NCBI RefSeq assembly: GCF_003265705.1
Contig: NW_020313285.1
Coordinates: 16,677,003-16,741,002 of the forward strand
From: Callorhinus ursinus
Taxonomy: Eukaryota; Chordata; Mammalia; Carnivora; Otariidae
DNA: 64,000 nt
Reading direction: 5' to 3'
The notes beneath the pieces are model-generated. The model was given only the letters and a program-made list of their open reading frames with translations, was not told the origin of the DNA and searched no databases. The translations under genes and the position numbers were made by a program. Positions 12,311-22,734 of the stretch are shown here, piece by piece. Positions within the stretch are counted from its first letter, which is position 1. Every line of letters begins with the position of its first letter.

Positions 12311-14439
12311 ATCTGACAGAGGATACCTCTGGGAGGATTTTTGTCTTATATCATACATATAGATATGTATTACATCATGCATGTAACACTTTTGATGCTG
12401 AAAAGAGAGCGAGAAAGACCGGCAACTCTGGGTCAGGACACTACAATCCTAAGTAAGGCTGGGTACCTTCCCATCCCACTTACTTCCTGGGCCCAAGAGA
12501 GAGCCCCATTCCAGTTCACGGACGGGGCCATGAGAGACTCAAAGAGCTCATTGATGGCAGAGCTGGGACTCCTGACTCCTACCTAGCCCAGTGCTCCGAC
12601 AACAAGAGCAGAGATTTGGGACCAAGGCCAGAGAGGAACCAGAGAAATTGTCACATGGGGGCTGGAAGTGGGAGAATAGAGGAGGTAGTTGATTGGGAAG
12701 CTGTTTGCAGACTCATAGCCTGCTGCGGTCTGGGAGCAGGGTGAGAAGGCAGGAGGGAATGAACGAGTCACACTGATTACATTCATTCATTCCTCCGTCT
12801 GATATTTATGCATTGCCAGCACCATGCTAGGATCTGAGGGATGAGTAAGAGGGCCCCTCGCCCCAGCGCTAATGCTGATATAGGCCTGAGGAACGAGGTG
12901 ATTAAAAGTGACATTTTGGCACAATTCTAATTCTGTCATGCATTTGGTCCCAAAACATTGGGCAGAGTCACCCTCATCCCCTGGGTTTGTTCTTGCCACC
13001 CACTGGGAAAATGTTTAGCGTGGGGAGGAAGAAGCTGTGAGGCACTGAGTGGTCAAGAGAAGGACTTGAAACCAAAGATGGGTGCTCTCTAGGTCCTCCA
13101 CACCTTCCAAGCTCAGAGTCCCACCTGACTTCTCTCCTTGACTGGACTCAGCCCACTCCCGAGAGTCAACTGGGTAGACACCCAGAAATTAACGGCTCCT
13201 TTGCGGAAGACAGAACTCATTCCGAAGACTTGGCTCTGGCCTCAGCTGGTGGATGGGCTGGCTGCCGGGAGGATGAGTTTGGGAAGCCTGGTGATTTGGA
13301 CTCCGACATCCGACAGTCAGTTCTTAACTTCTGTCAGCCACCAGAGGGCGGTGTTGGGGCACGTCAAAGCCCCAGAAAACTCTGCCTCTGCCAGGGGACA
13401 GTCAACAGAGCTTAACTTCCTTCAGCCAGGCTTCATTTGTTTTCCTGATGTGTTTTAAGCACCGTAAACTCAAAGAGCCACTGTGGGTACAAGGGCTTCA
13501 ATGGCAGCCTTGCAGCCAGTTCCAGAATTCCGCGTTAGTAGGAATCCTTGGGGAAATACCTGGAACAGCCGATAGAGGGGGGTGGAGAGCTGAGATCGTG
13601 GGTCCCTCGGTGAACAATGAATTGAGGTCGCAAAAGGGCTCCCGAAATTGCTCTGTATTAGAATTGAACTGGAATTGGGTGAGGAGGAAGGAGGACCTGG
13701 CAAGATGGCACAAGGTTGGAGTGAAGAGGAAAATCCCCCACAGTGGGGTGGTCACAAGACTCCATGCTTCTGCCGCAGAGAGATCGGTGTAGCCGGTCAG
13801 CTTTGCTGTGTGGCCAGGACTCCACAGAAAGGGCTGCGTTCTGCATTCTGTGCAGAATAGGAGCAGCTCTGGTAGAACGTCAGGATGAACCACACAGCGG
13901 GAGCAGGGACCCAGCAGTGGTCATGCAAACCCAAGGCCCTTGGGGATGTGCAGCCACCTTGGCAAAGGCTTTGGACTCGCACGTGGGCAAAGATGAGTTT
14001 GAACCTGCTCATTCAGGTCTCAGGAGCCTGGGAGAGCCCAGCTTGCATCTGTGTTATGCGAGAGGGCTCCAGGGCCATGACGTGAAAGGTGTGGGGAAAG
14101 GAATCAGGGAGCCCAGGTCCAGGGAGCCCCTACCAACCTGCAGAGAGAACAGAATTCGAAGAGGACTTTCCCTGCAGAAAGTGGAACTCGGGTATGGATC
14201 CTAAGGGAACAGAAGGAGCTGCAGGGGTGAGAGAAGACAGATCAGGCGTCCACTACTAGCCCTGCGTGTCGGGGTCCTGTCTCCTCCAGCTGGTCCCACA
14301 CCACCGCATATCACACACGGACCCAAATCTGAGCCACCAACCCCTAGAGCAGTAGCCTCCTAACTTATTTCCCTGATTAAACATGAAAACCTCATCTCTT
14401 TCCCACATAGAGGCAAGAGTTCTTTTAAGAACTGAAGTC
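12311..14439. other. Intergenic DNA, largely unassigned
   Basis: About 12780-12960 (ATTCATTCATTCC, ATGCATTGCCAGCACCATGC) looks like an L2 fragment. The rest is moderately GC-rich, with overlapping short ORFs in several frames around 13140-14200 and no recognisable domain or gene structure. Confidence 0.45.
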
Positions 14440-14960
14440 AGATAATGACCCTCCTCTGCTTTAAACGGTCAGCGACTTCCCATTACTACGAGAAATGTAG
14501 AGTCCTCTCTATGGGCAGCATGGGCCATCTCTTCCCTCCCTAGCCTCATCTCCTGCCACACAACCGCTGTGTTCCAGCCATATCTGTCTTCCTACTGTTC
14601 CTCAACCGCACCAACTTCATTCCCACTTTGGGACTTTTGCCCTTCTGTTTAGCTATCTCTTCCTCCCAGACTTTCACATATATGGCTTCTTTTTATCAGT
14701 TAGCTCTCAAATGTCACCTTCTCAGGCCTTCCCTGACATGTCAGGTTGCTCCCCAGCCCCTGCCCAATCTCCCTCTATCACACGAGTCCCTAGCCCTCAT
14801 CACTACCTGAAGTGGCCTTTGCTTATCATCCAGTGACTCCTTCTCCACTATGATATAAACACCTTGAGGGCAAGAGCTTGCCTGTCAACTTCACTACTCA
14901 TCTTTAGTGCCTGGCACCTAGAGGTGCCCAGGAAATGATTTTTGAAAGAATAAGTGTTCC
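14440..14960 (+). mobile_element. L2 LINE fragment
   Basis: GACTTCCCATTACTACGAG, CTCATCTCCTGCCACAC, CTCAAATGTCACCTTCTCAG and ACACCTTGAGGGCAAGAGC occur in L2 order, ending near the 3' terminus (GTGCCTGGCACCTAGAGG). Confidence 0.85.
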
Positions 14961-14984
14961 ATCAACTCTCTTTGGTAGGTTTGG

Positions 14985-15090
14985 TGATCACTTCCAAGGT
15001 GAGTTTAATTCTCCCAAAGTGTAGGCAGTAGAAGCAGAATTTGAACTCAGGCAGCCTGAATTTTGTGCTAATGCTTCGACTTCAACCTTT
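14985..15090 (+). mobile_element. MIR fragment
   Basis: GAAGCAGAATTTGAACTCAG followed by GCAGCCTGAATT corresponds to the 3' core of MIR. The 5' part is lost or diverged. Confidence 0.6.
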
Positions 15091-15169
15091 GTTGTTTCCC
15101 AGATAGCACTGACCACAGTCTATAGTTGTTTTGCTTGTTTGTTATCCAGTCCCTCTACTGGTTTCACAC

Positions 15170-15270
15170 TGCTAGACTAGGACTGCGCCCTGCCCCTTGC
15201 AGTGTTGCCAACGCTTAGAACAGCCCCTAGCACACTGTGAGTGCTCGGTGTTTGCTGGGTGAGTGGATAA
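15170..15270 (+). mobile_element. L2/MIR 3' end fragment
   Basis: AACGCTTAGAACAGCCCCTA followed by GTGAGTGCTCGGTGTTTGCTG matches the common 3' terminal sequence of L2/MIR-type elements. Confidence 0.55.
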
Positions 15271-15874
15271 ACACCAAGCAAACAGACAAGTGAGGGATGG
15301 ATGTGAGGAATAGGAGCGTGCCAGTGGCGGGGGACTTTCCCGGGCCCTAGCAGGAGTCTGGTGCCCAGAGCCCAGCAGTGCCTGGGCAGAGAGACCCGCT
15401 AAGAAGTTGCCTCTTGCTGTTGCAGAAGGCATCTTTCGGGGCGGATGGTGGTGGCCTTGCTTGCTCTTATAGCGAGGCAGGGTCACCTGTTCTGCGGATC
15501 TTCGAACTTGGGGTCATTCCCGGACGCGGGGCCTGTGTTTGGCCTTGCTCCTGACGGTAGCCGAGAGTCCCACCTGTCCACTGGGGTGATACCAGGGCTC
15601 TGGGGTGGATCTGTGGAAACAGCTTCTTTCCCACTCGTTACGTTATGTCAGCACCTTTTCAGCTTCTGAGAAACAGGAAGCACCATGATGTGTGGTGGGG
15701 TTTGAAAGGATGATAAGAGACATAATCACATTTCTTTGGTTTGGGCATGGAGGACTGAGGTTCCTGTTTGCTCTGACACGAACATATTACCTTTTCCCTT
15801 TAGCCAGAATTCTGGAGGATAAGGACTGTGTGGGAAATACGTTTTAGAGGGGAGAAGAACAAGGGGATGAGAGC
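15271..15874. other. Intergenic DNA without recognisable feature
   Basis: No repeat or gene is recognised. Short ORFs on both strands have no identifiable similarity. Confidence 0.4.
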
Positions 15875-16520
15875 TTTTAAAATTATTGTTATGAAACATC
15901 ATACATACAAAAAATGTACAGTTAAAACACAACAAAATTTTAAAAATCCATGTGTCCACCACCCCATCCCTGAGAAGGTGACCCTCCCATAATGTCCCAC
16001 TCCCTCCCCACCAGAGGTAGCCACTATCTTGATTTCTGTGGTTAATCATTTCTTTGCTATTCTTTATGGTTTTATCACATATGTAAATATCCTTAAATTA
16101 TATATGATTTTATTTTATCCATTTTTTTTAAAGATTTTGTTTATTTATTTGACAGAGAGAGACACAGCGAGAGAGGGAACACAAGCAGGGGGAGTGGGAG
16201 AGGGAGAAGCAGGCTTCCCGCGGAGCAGGGAGCCCGATGCGGGGCTCGATCCCAGGACCCTGGGACCATGACCTGAGCCGAAGGCAGACGCTTAACGACT
16301 GAGCCACCCGGGCGCCCTATTTTTTACCTTTTTATAAATGGAATCTCGTTGGATATATTTAGGACTTGCTTTTACTCTTCGACAAAATGTTTTCAGACTC
16401 ACCCATGTTAACCCAAATAGCTGTACATTCTTTTGCTTTACTGCAACCCACAGTGAATGACAAAACAAGAATTTGTCTATTTTATACTGACGGGTATTTC
16501 TTTTTCTTCTTTTTTTTTTT
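15875..16520 (-). mobile_element. Old LINE-1 3' UTR, SINE-interrupted
   Basis: AACATCATACATACAAAAAA, GTGACCCTCCCATAATGTCC and TATAAATGGAATCTCGTTGG are typical of antisense old L1 3' sequence. A SINE at 16122-16318 splits it. Confidence 0.65.
16122..16318 (-). mobile_element. Carnivore SINE, young type
   Basis: Nearly consensus copy: GACAGAGAGAGACACAGCGA, CGGAGCAGGGAGCCCGATGC and GAGCCACCCGGGCGCCCT. Confidence 0.95.
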
Positions 16521-16549
16521 CAGCTTTAGCTATTAAAAACAGCGATGCT

Positions 16550-16757
16550 AAAAGGATGTTAGGTAAATACTAAGGAAATCTGAATAAGGTATAGACTTTA
16601 ATTAACAATAACGTATCAGTATTGGTTCATTAATGTGACAAACGTACCATCCAATTGTAAGATGCTCATAGTAGGGGAAATTGCATGGGAGTATATGGGA
16701 ACTCTGCACTCTTCATCATTTTTCTGTAAATCTAAAATTATTTTAAAATTAAAAATT
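16550..16757 (+). mobile_element. Poly(A)-type interspersed repeat 3' end
   Basis: Contains AACGTATCAGTATTGGTTCA, GTATATGGGAACTCTGCAC and TTTTTCTGTAAATCTAAAA. The same signature recurs near 35.9, 58.5 and 60.4 kb. It is probably an old LINE 3' UTR; the family name is uncertain. Confidence 0.6.
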
Positions 16758-16760
16758 CTG

Positions 16761-16955
16761 GGGGCATCTGGGTGGCTCAGTCGGTTGGGCATCTGCCTTT
16801 GGCTCAGGTCATGATCCCGGGGTCCTGGGACTGAGCCCCGCATCGAGCTCCCTGTTTGGCGAGGAGCCTGCTTCTCCCTCTCCCACTCCCCCTGCTTGTG
16901 CTCTCTCACTCTCGCTCTCTCTCAACATAAGTAAATAAATAAATAAAATAAAAAA
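16761..16955 (+). mobile_element. Carnivore SINE
   Basis: Complete copy (GGGGCATCTGGGTGGCTCAG head, AAATAAATAAATAAAATA tail), inserted in the A-rich end of the preceding repeat. Confidence 0.95.
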
Positions 16956-16960
16956 TTTGG

Positions 16961-17080
16961 TGGGGTACCTGACTGGCTCAGTCAGTAGAGTGTCCAACTC
17001 TTGATCTTGGGGTCGTGACTTCAAGCTCCATGTTGGATGTAGAGATTACTTAAAAATTTAATTTAATTTAATTTAATTTA
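16961..17080 (+). mobile_element. Short carnivore SINE lacking the CT-rich body
   Basis: The tRNA-like head (CTGACTGGCTCAGTCAGTAG, TGATCTTGGGGTCGTGACTT) is followed directly by GTAGAGATTACTTAAAAATT and an ATTTA-rich tail. This is an older, shorter SINE subtype. Confidence 0.85.
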
Positions 17081-17096
17081 AAAATTTGTTAAAGAA

Positions 17097-17305
17097 GGGC
17101 ACGTATGTGGCTCAGTTGGTTAAGCGTCTGCCTTCGGCTCAGGACATGAGCTCAGGGTCCTGGGATCGAGCCCCGAGTCAGGCTCCCTGCTCAGGGGGGC
17201 GTCTCCTTCTCCCTTTGCCTCTCCCCGGCGTGAGCGCGCGCTCTCTGTCTCTCTCTCTCTCTCTCAAATAAATAAAATCTTTTTTAAAAAAAAAGAAAAA
17301 AGAAA
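17097..17305 (+). mobile_element. Carnivore SINE
   Basis: Complete copy with head GGGCACGTATGTGGCTCAG, a CT microsatellite in the body and an AAATAAATAAAATCTTTTTT tail. It is the third of three plus-strand SINEs in tandem, each inserted near the previous tail. Confidence 0.93.
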
Positions 17306-17960
17306 ACCCAATGCTGTTATGAACATACTTTCTTAAATGTCCTAATGTCCATGTGCAAGAATTTCTTTAGAATGTCTACCAGATTGAAATTCTGGGTCAT
17401 AGAGTACACGTGTCTTCAATGTTCTTAGCTCTGCATTTCAAGAGTACCAGTTTTTACTGTCCCACACACAATGTATAAGAATTCCTTTTACTTCACATCC
17501 TGGACAAGACTTGTAATAGCTTGACTTTTTAAATTTTTGCCAGTCTGGTGGGTGTGAGATGCTATCTCATTGTGGTTTAATTTTGTATTTCCCTGACTAC
17601 TAATAAGGTTGAACATCTCTTTATGTTTATTGACCATCTGTGCTTCCTGTTCTGAGAATATGCTTACTCATGCCATTTACCTTTTTTTTTTTTTTCTGGT
17701 GGGTTATTTATCTTTTTCTTATTGAGCACTTATCTTTTTCTTATTAAGAGGACTTGTTACTCATTCTGAAAACGAATCCTTTGTCATCTATACATAACAC
17801 AAATATATGTCCTAGCTTATAACTTGTCTTTTCTTTTACTCAGTAAATTTGTTGAATGTTGAGTGTATATATCTTTTCCTTAAGGATCTGTGCTTTGGGG
17901 GTTTTATTTATGAAATACTTCCATTCACTCTTGTTTGCTCCTTTAGATCCACTTCTTTGG
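17306..17960 (-). mobile_element. Old LINE-1 ORF2 fragment
   Basis: GGTGGGTGTGAGATGCTATC, TTGTATTTCCCTGACTAC and ACGAATCCTTTGTCATCTAT are the reverse complement of the L1 ORF2 3' region. Heavily diverged. Confidence 0.7.
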
Positions 17961-18004
17961 CCTTTTCTGTGTTCTGGGGGCAGATTTGTCTGGACTACAT
18001 TAAT

Positions 18005-18375
18005 GACTTCTTTGCTTCTGGGCTCCCCGTTGGGTTTGGCCATGAGGAGCCCTGACAGGCAAACTAAGGGTGGGAGCTCAGTGAAGTCAACGTGTTTGTC
18101 CCCCCAGCTCTGTCCTTGTGAGGCTGCTGCAGATTAACTGTGTCCTTGATTGAAGACCCCAGCTCCTACTGGTGGCCCTTTCCCCATAGTCCTCTGTCTC
18201 TTGGAGTTTCACCAACTATCCCTCTCCTCTTTCAGCTAGGATTGCCTTTTCCCTCCTGGTTTCCCTACGTCCTGTTCTCACTGTTATAATGGCCCCGTTA
18301 TTAAATAAAATTTCCTTAAATTACCCAGTTTCCTAAAAGTATTCCAGCTGTCTCCTGATAGATATGCTCACCCCA
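18005..18375. other. Unassigned interspersed repeat-like segment
   Basis: From GACTACATTAATGACTTCTT to TATTAAATAAAATTTCCTTA it has the look of a common mammalian repeat ending in an AATAAA-type signal, but the family was not recognised. Confidence 0.4.
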
Positions 18376-18380
18376 AGGTC

Positions 18381-18731
18381 ATATTTTTATTTCATTTTAT
18401 TTATTTATTCACTTATTTATGTATTTATTTTTATTTTTTTTTAAAGATTTTATTTATTTGACAGAGGGAGACACAGCGAGAGAGGGAACCCAAGCAGGGG
18501 GAGTGGGAGAGGGAGAAGCAGGCCTCCCGCTGAGCGGGGAGCCCGACGCGGGGCTCGATCCCAGGGCCCTGGGATCATGACCTGAGCCGAAGGCAGACGC
18601 TTAACGACTGAGCCACCCAGGCGCCCTATGTATTTATTTTTAAAGTAGGCTCCACACCCAGTGTGAGGTTTGAACTCATGACCCCAAGACCAAGAGTCAC
18701 ACACTCTACCAACTGAGCCAGCCAGGCACCC
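18381..18731 (-). mobile_element. Short carnivore SINE, split by a younger SINE
   Basis: 18643-18731 holds the body-less SINE (TAGGCTCCACACCCAGTGTG to GCCAGCCAGGCACCC). Its T-rich tail continues at 18381-18433 on the other side of the inserted SINE. Confidence 0.8.
18434..18626 (-). mobile_element. Carnivore SINE inserted in another SINE tail
   Basis: Near-consensus copy ending GCCACCCAGGCGCCC. The 16-bp TATGTATTTATTTTTA at 18418-18433 and 18627-18642 is a perfect target-site duplication. Confidence 0.95.
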
Positions 18732-18939
18732 TTCTTTTCTTTTTTTAAGATTTATTTATTTATTTGAGAGAACACGCATGAGCGGGGGGAGGGGCAGAGG
18801 GAGAGGGAGAGAAAGAGAGAGAGAAGCAGACTCCCCACTGAACATGGATCCCAACGTGGGGTTCCATCTCATAACCCCAAGATCATGACCTGAGCTGAAA
18901 TCAAGGGCTGGACACCCAACCGAGCCACCCAGGCACCCC
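18732..18939 (-). mobile_element. Carnivore SINE
   Basis: TTTAAGATTTATTTATTTAT tail, GAGA-rich body, and head ending GAGCCACCCAGGCACCCC. It directly abuts the previous SINE head. Confidence 0.92.
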
Positions 18940-18987
18940 ACCCCATCTTTAAAAAAATTTTTTAGTTATTTACTGGTCTCTCTCTCT

Positions 18988-19206
18988 CCTCTGTGATTTC
19001 TCGCCCTTGGCATTGCTGACATTTTACACAGGATAATTCTTTGCTGCAGGGGCTGTCCTGTGTAATGTTGGATGTTAGTAGAATCCCTGGCCTCTGCCCA
19101 TGAGGTCATGGCAGTAGCCTCTTTTTTCTCTCCAGCTGTGACAACCCAAAATTACCAAATGTTCTCCCAGGGGGGAAATTGCTCTTTGCTAAGAACCACT
19201 GCTCTA
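18988..19206 (-). mobile_element. MER5A-like hAT-Charlie DNA transposon
   Basis: GGCATTGCTGACATTTTACA, GGATAATTCTTTGCTGCAGG, GGGGCTGTCCTGTGTAATGT and GAATCCCTGGCCTCTGCCCA, ending AAGAACCACTG, follow MER5A in antisense, including the CAGTGG-type terminus. Confidence 0.85.
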
Positions 19207-19741
19207 CCTTGTATCAAGATCTTGCTGACCTAATTATGGAAGTTTGATATCTCATGGGGCAAGATCTCCCGCTTTGATCTCCTTCTTTCAGATTGTGTTG
19301 ATTATTCTTGGACCCTCATTCTTCCGTGTACATTTTAGAATCAGCTTTATAAGTAGCATGAAAAAAATTGTCGGGATTTTGATAGGATTTGTATTGAATT
19401 TATAGATCAGGTTCCAAATGATGGTATTGACTTTTTGTATCCATGGTCATGGTGGGTCTCTGTGTTTGTTAAGGTCCTTTTAAAATTATTTCAATAAAGT
19501 TTTAAATCAACTTTCAATAAAGTTTTTCACATTTTGTTAGATTTACTCTTTGGCACCTTATATTTTTCTAAGTGTTATAAATGATATCTTCTTTAAGAGT
19601 ATATTTCTATTTGTTAGTGATGTGTAACAATGTAATTGATTCTGTATATTGATCAATCAGTTTGATAAACTCTTACTACTTATAATCATTTACTACCCCT
19701 ACATTCTTTTGGGTTTTATTTTGTCATTTTGCATCATCTGC

Positions 19742-19772
19742 ATATATATATATATATATATGTGTGTGTGTA
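19742..19772. repeat. (TA)n(TG)n microsatellite
   Basis: An alternating TA run followed by TGTGTGTG. Confidence 0.9.
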
Positions 19773-20126
19773 GATATTTGTGTCTGTACGTGAATTTTGT
19801 TTCTTCTGTACATGAATTTTGTTTCTCCCATTACAATCCTCATATTTATTAGTACTATTTATAATCTTGCTGCAAAGGCCAGTACTTGCAGTCACAGTTT
19901 TTAAACAAAATGGAGTTAACATTATCCAGGACCACCAGTAGCCCATATAAAGCTTCTATGCAAATTGGAAAAAGCCTTCTTCCTCAATACCCTTTACTTC
20001 CATCTGGTAGGAAATGATCATGATACATATTCAAATCCACAATGTCTATGATGTAAGATGTTCTCCCTGGGGTTGTGCAGTGCACATGGAGTGGTCCTGC
20101 ACATTCTTGCATTGGTTCCTGCTTTT

Positions 20127-20274
20127 ATTGATTGACTGATTGATTGATTGATTGATTGGGTGGGGAGAGGCAGAGGGAGAGGAGGAGAGAGAATCTCAAG
20201 TAGGCTCCACGGCAGGGCTTGATCCCACAACCTCAAGAGTTGCCACTTAGCCGACTGAGCCACCCAGGCACCCC
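20127..20274 (-). mobile_element. Carnivore SINE with TGAT-repeat tail
   Basis: The tail has become a TGAT/GATT tetranucleotide array (to 20158). The head ends GAGCCACCCAGGCACCCC. TGCATTGGTTCCTGCTTTT before and TGCATTGTTCCTGCTTTT after form a near-perfect duplication. Confidence 0.92.
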
Positions 20275-20822
20275 TGCATTGTTCCTGCTTTTAAAGGGAT
20301 ATTTTTAATGTATCACCATTGAGCACAGTATTTGCTGTAAACTTACCAGATTAAAGAAATTCCCTTTTATTTTAACTTTGTTAAAAGTAGTTATAATAAA
20401 TGGATATTAAATTTCAGTAATGTTTTTTGTGCATTGATATGTGATTTATCTCTTTAATTGTTTAATGCGGTAAATTACGTTAATAGGTTTTCTAATTTTG
20501 AATCTTGACTTCCTAGATTAAGTTCAATTTAGTTATGTAATATCTTTTTATACATTCTGGATTTGGATCGATAAAGTTTTCTTTACAATTTTTATGTGCA
20601 TGTTCATGAGTGGCTATAGCATCATAATTTTCTTTTGTTGTGATGTCCCCCTCTGATTTTACTAATATATATTAGCTTTTCGAAATGAGCTGGAAGATAT
20701 TATGTTTTGTTTATTTTCTGTATGAGTTTATATATGTTTTGAATTATATGTGACTTGAAAGTTTGGTTGGACTCACTGATAAAACTGTCTAGCCTTTGTG
20801 TATTCTTTGTGGGAATATTTTA

Positions 20823-21005
20823 TTTATTTATTTATTTTTAAAGATTTTATTTATTTATTCATGAGAGACAGAGAGAGAGAGGCAGAAGGAGAAGCAGGCC
20901 CCCCCCACGGAGCAGGGAGCCCGATGCGGGACTCGACCCCAGGACATCAGGATCATGACCTGAGCTGAAGGCAGATGCTTAACTGACTGAGCCACCCAGG
21001 TACCT
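20823..21005 (-). mobile_element. Carnivore SINE with ATGAGAGACAGAGAG tail variant
   Basis: The tail segment TTATTCATGAGAGACAGAGA differs from all other copies here and resembles a variant common in dog SINEs. The head is of the GGTGGCTCAG kind. Flanks GGGAATATTTTA and GGGACTATTTTA are the duplication. Confidence 0.9.
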
Positions 21006-21110
21006 GGGACTATTTTAAATGATTAATTAAATTACTGTAATGGTTATAGAACCCTTTGTATTCTTGCATCAGTTTTTGGAATTTATATTTGTATGGGGCA
21101 CATGATTGTG

Positions 21111-22013
21111 TGCCTTCTCAGATTTCCTCCACTTCCTCCTTTCTCTCTCTTGGGTCAGCACCCCACTCACACCAAGTCACCCCTATGCTTCCAAGCACAG
21201 GTGAAATGCCCCACTGTGTGGAATGAAGGCTGGCTTCCAAGTGGCTGCCACTGACCCAATAATGCAATAGAGGAGAATTTGACCAATGGAGTGTGGCCGA
21301 CAAAAGGGAGCCTGGCATATGAATGTCCTTCTCCTTCGGCCTTTCTCTGTGCTGTTCTGTCTTCTTCTTTCAGCACTCTGGCAGAAATTCCCTGGCACAA
21401 GCACACATACCTGCAGAGAGATTTGCTATGCTTGCTCACACCTTGGTGTGAAGCTGTGCCCAGTACACTAAAGTATCGCACCATACTGCTGCGTGTCTTT
21501 CTTGCCTGACCTCCCTTTTTCCCTCAACCTAACCAATATAGGCTTATAGCTCCCAAAGTAAATGTTGACGCTTGAATGCTTGCCTCAGGGTCTGCTTTCT
21601 GAGGATACCCCGGCTATGGACAGTTGGTATCAGATGGAACAAACCCTTGGAATGAAATCTTGAAGTTCAATTGCTCACCTCTCTAAAATAATAGGAACCT
21701 ATTGCTGGTGCTAAGCCGTTTGAGAGTAACTTCTGGCATGCAGTGGCTTTGGAGTTTTTTTAAGCTTTTAACTGGTTAATTTGGGTGAAGGCCAGATGGA
21801 GAGCAAGGCAATGGAAGATGAAGTGGCTGAAACATACGGGAGCTATGTTAATTGCAAGGATTGCAATTAACTGCAATTGCGGAGCACAATGGCTCTTCTG
21901 ACAGCCCCGGAGACCTTACCAAAGAAGAGCAATAGGCTCAGAGCAATCTAATTCCAATTTAAGGTACGCTCTGAATGCTAGCTGACTTCCATGGCAACTT
22001 TAAAAGAGACCCC
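21111..22013. other. Intergenic DNA, possibly an old LTR-like segment
   Basis: 21.54-21.62 kb (GCCTCAGGGTCTGCTTTCTG, then a GGATACCCC-type end) is reminiscent of a mammalian LTR/repeat terminus, but the family is not identified. The remainder shows nothing recognisable. Confidence 0.35.
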
Positions 22014-22124
22014 TGGCGCGCCTGGCTGGCTCAGTCAGAAGAGCATGTGACTCCGATCTTTGGGTCGAGTTCGAGCCCCACACTGGGTGTAGAGATTACT
22101 TAAATAAATAAAACTTAAAAAAAA
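22014..22124 (+). mobile_element. Short carnivore SINE lacking the CT body
   Basis: Head CGCGCCTGGCTGGCTCAGTC joined to GGGTGTAGAGATTACTTAAA and a short AAATAAATAAAACTT tail. Confidence 0.9.
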
Positions 22125-22526
22125 TGGAGATCCTTATCTCCTGCAGCCATAGACTGAGTTGAGAATTAGGCTCAGGGTCTGATTATTTGCAGGTCTTTGT
22201 AGAGCTTCAAAGGAGAATAGTTGTGTAACTTTGGCACTCTTCTATGGCAAAGTTGTGGCCCTTATAGCAAGAGTGTGGGATCATGAGATCTGGGATAGGA
22301 ACACGTGGGTGAGAAAACCAACTTGAAACCCCAAGTTCTGAGTTCTCCTTAACTGGCAGAAGCAGCCCTTTCCCCCTTGCCAAAGTGGACTAGCTCCTCC
22401 TTGCTTGGAGACAGAAAAATTATTTCTCTTGACACAGGTGCTTCCCAAGATGACATTTATTCTCTTCACACTCCCCACCGTCTGCAGGCTGGTGATCAGA
22501 ATTAGAGCTCAAAATAATTCATGTCA

Positions 22527-22720
22527 GGGCGCCTGGGTGGCTCAGTCGTTAAGCATCTGCCTTCGGCTCAGGTCATGATCCTGGGGTCCTGGGATCGAGC
22601 CCCACATCGGGCTCCCTGCTCCGCGGGAAGCCTGCTTCTCCCTCTCCCACTCCCCCTGCTTGTGTTCCCTCTCTCGCTGTGTCTCTCTCTGTCAGATAAA
22701 TAAATAAAATCTTTAAAAAA
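22527..22720 (+). mobile_element. Carnivore SINE, young type
   Basis: Nearly consensus (GGGCGCCTGGGTGGCTCAG, GCTCCGCGGGAAGCCTGC). AAAATAATTCATGTCA and an AATAATTTGTGTCAA-type copy flank it. Confidence 0.95.
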
Positions 22721-22734
22721 TAATAATTTGTGTC

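Larger units (their letters stand above)
19207..21110 (-). mobile_element. Old LINE-1 ORF2, SINE-interrupted
   Basis: AGCATGAAAAAAATTGTCGG, GATAGGATTTGTATTGAATT and a long T-rich continuation on both sides of two SINEs (20127-20274, 20823-21005) fit antisense ancient L1 ORF2. 19860-20100 is less certain. Confidence 0.65.

Noticed and set aside
16761..16955. Functional tRNA genes at SINE heads
   Set aside because: The tRNA-like heads are followed by SINE bodies and A-rich tails and do not fold into complete cloverleaves. They are SINE promoters, not tRNA genes.
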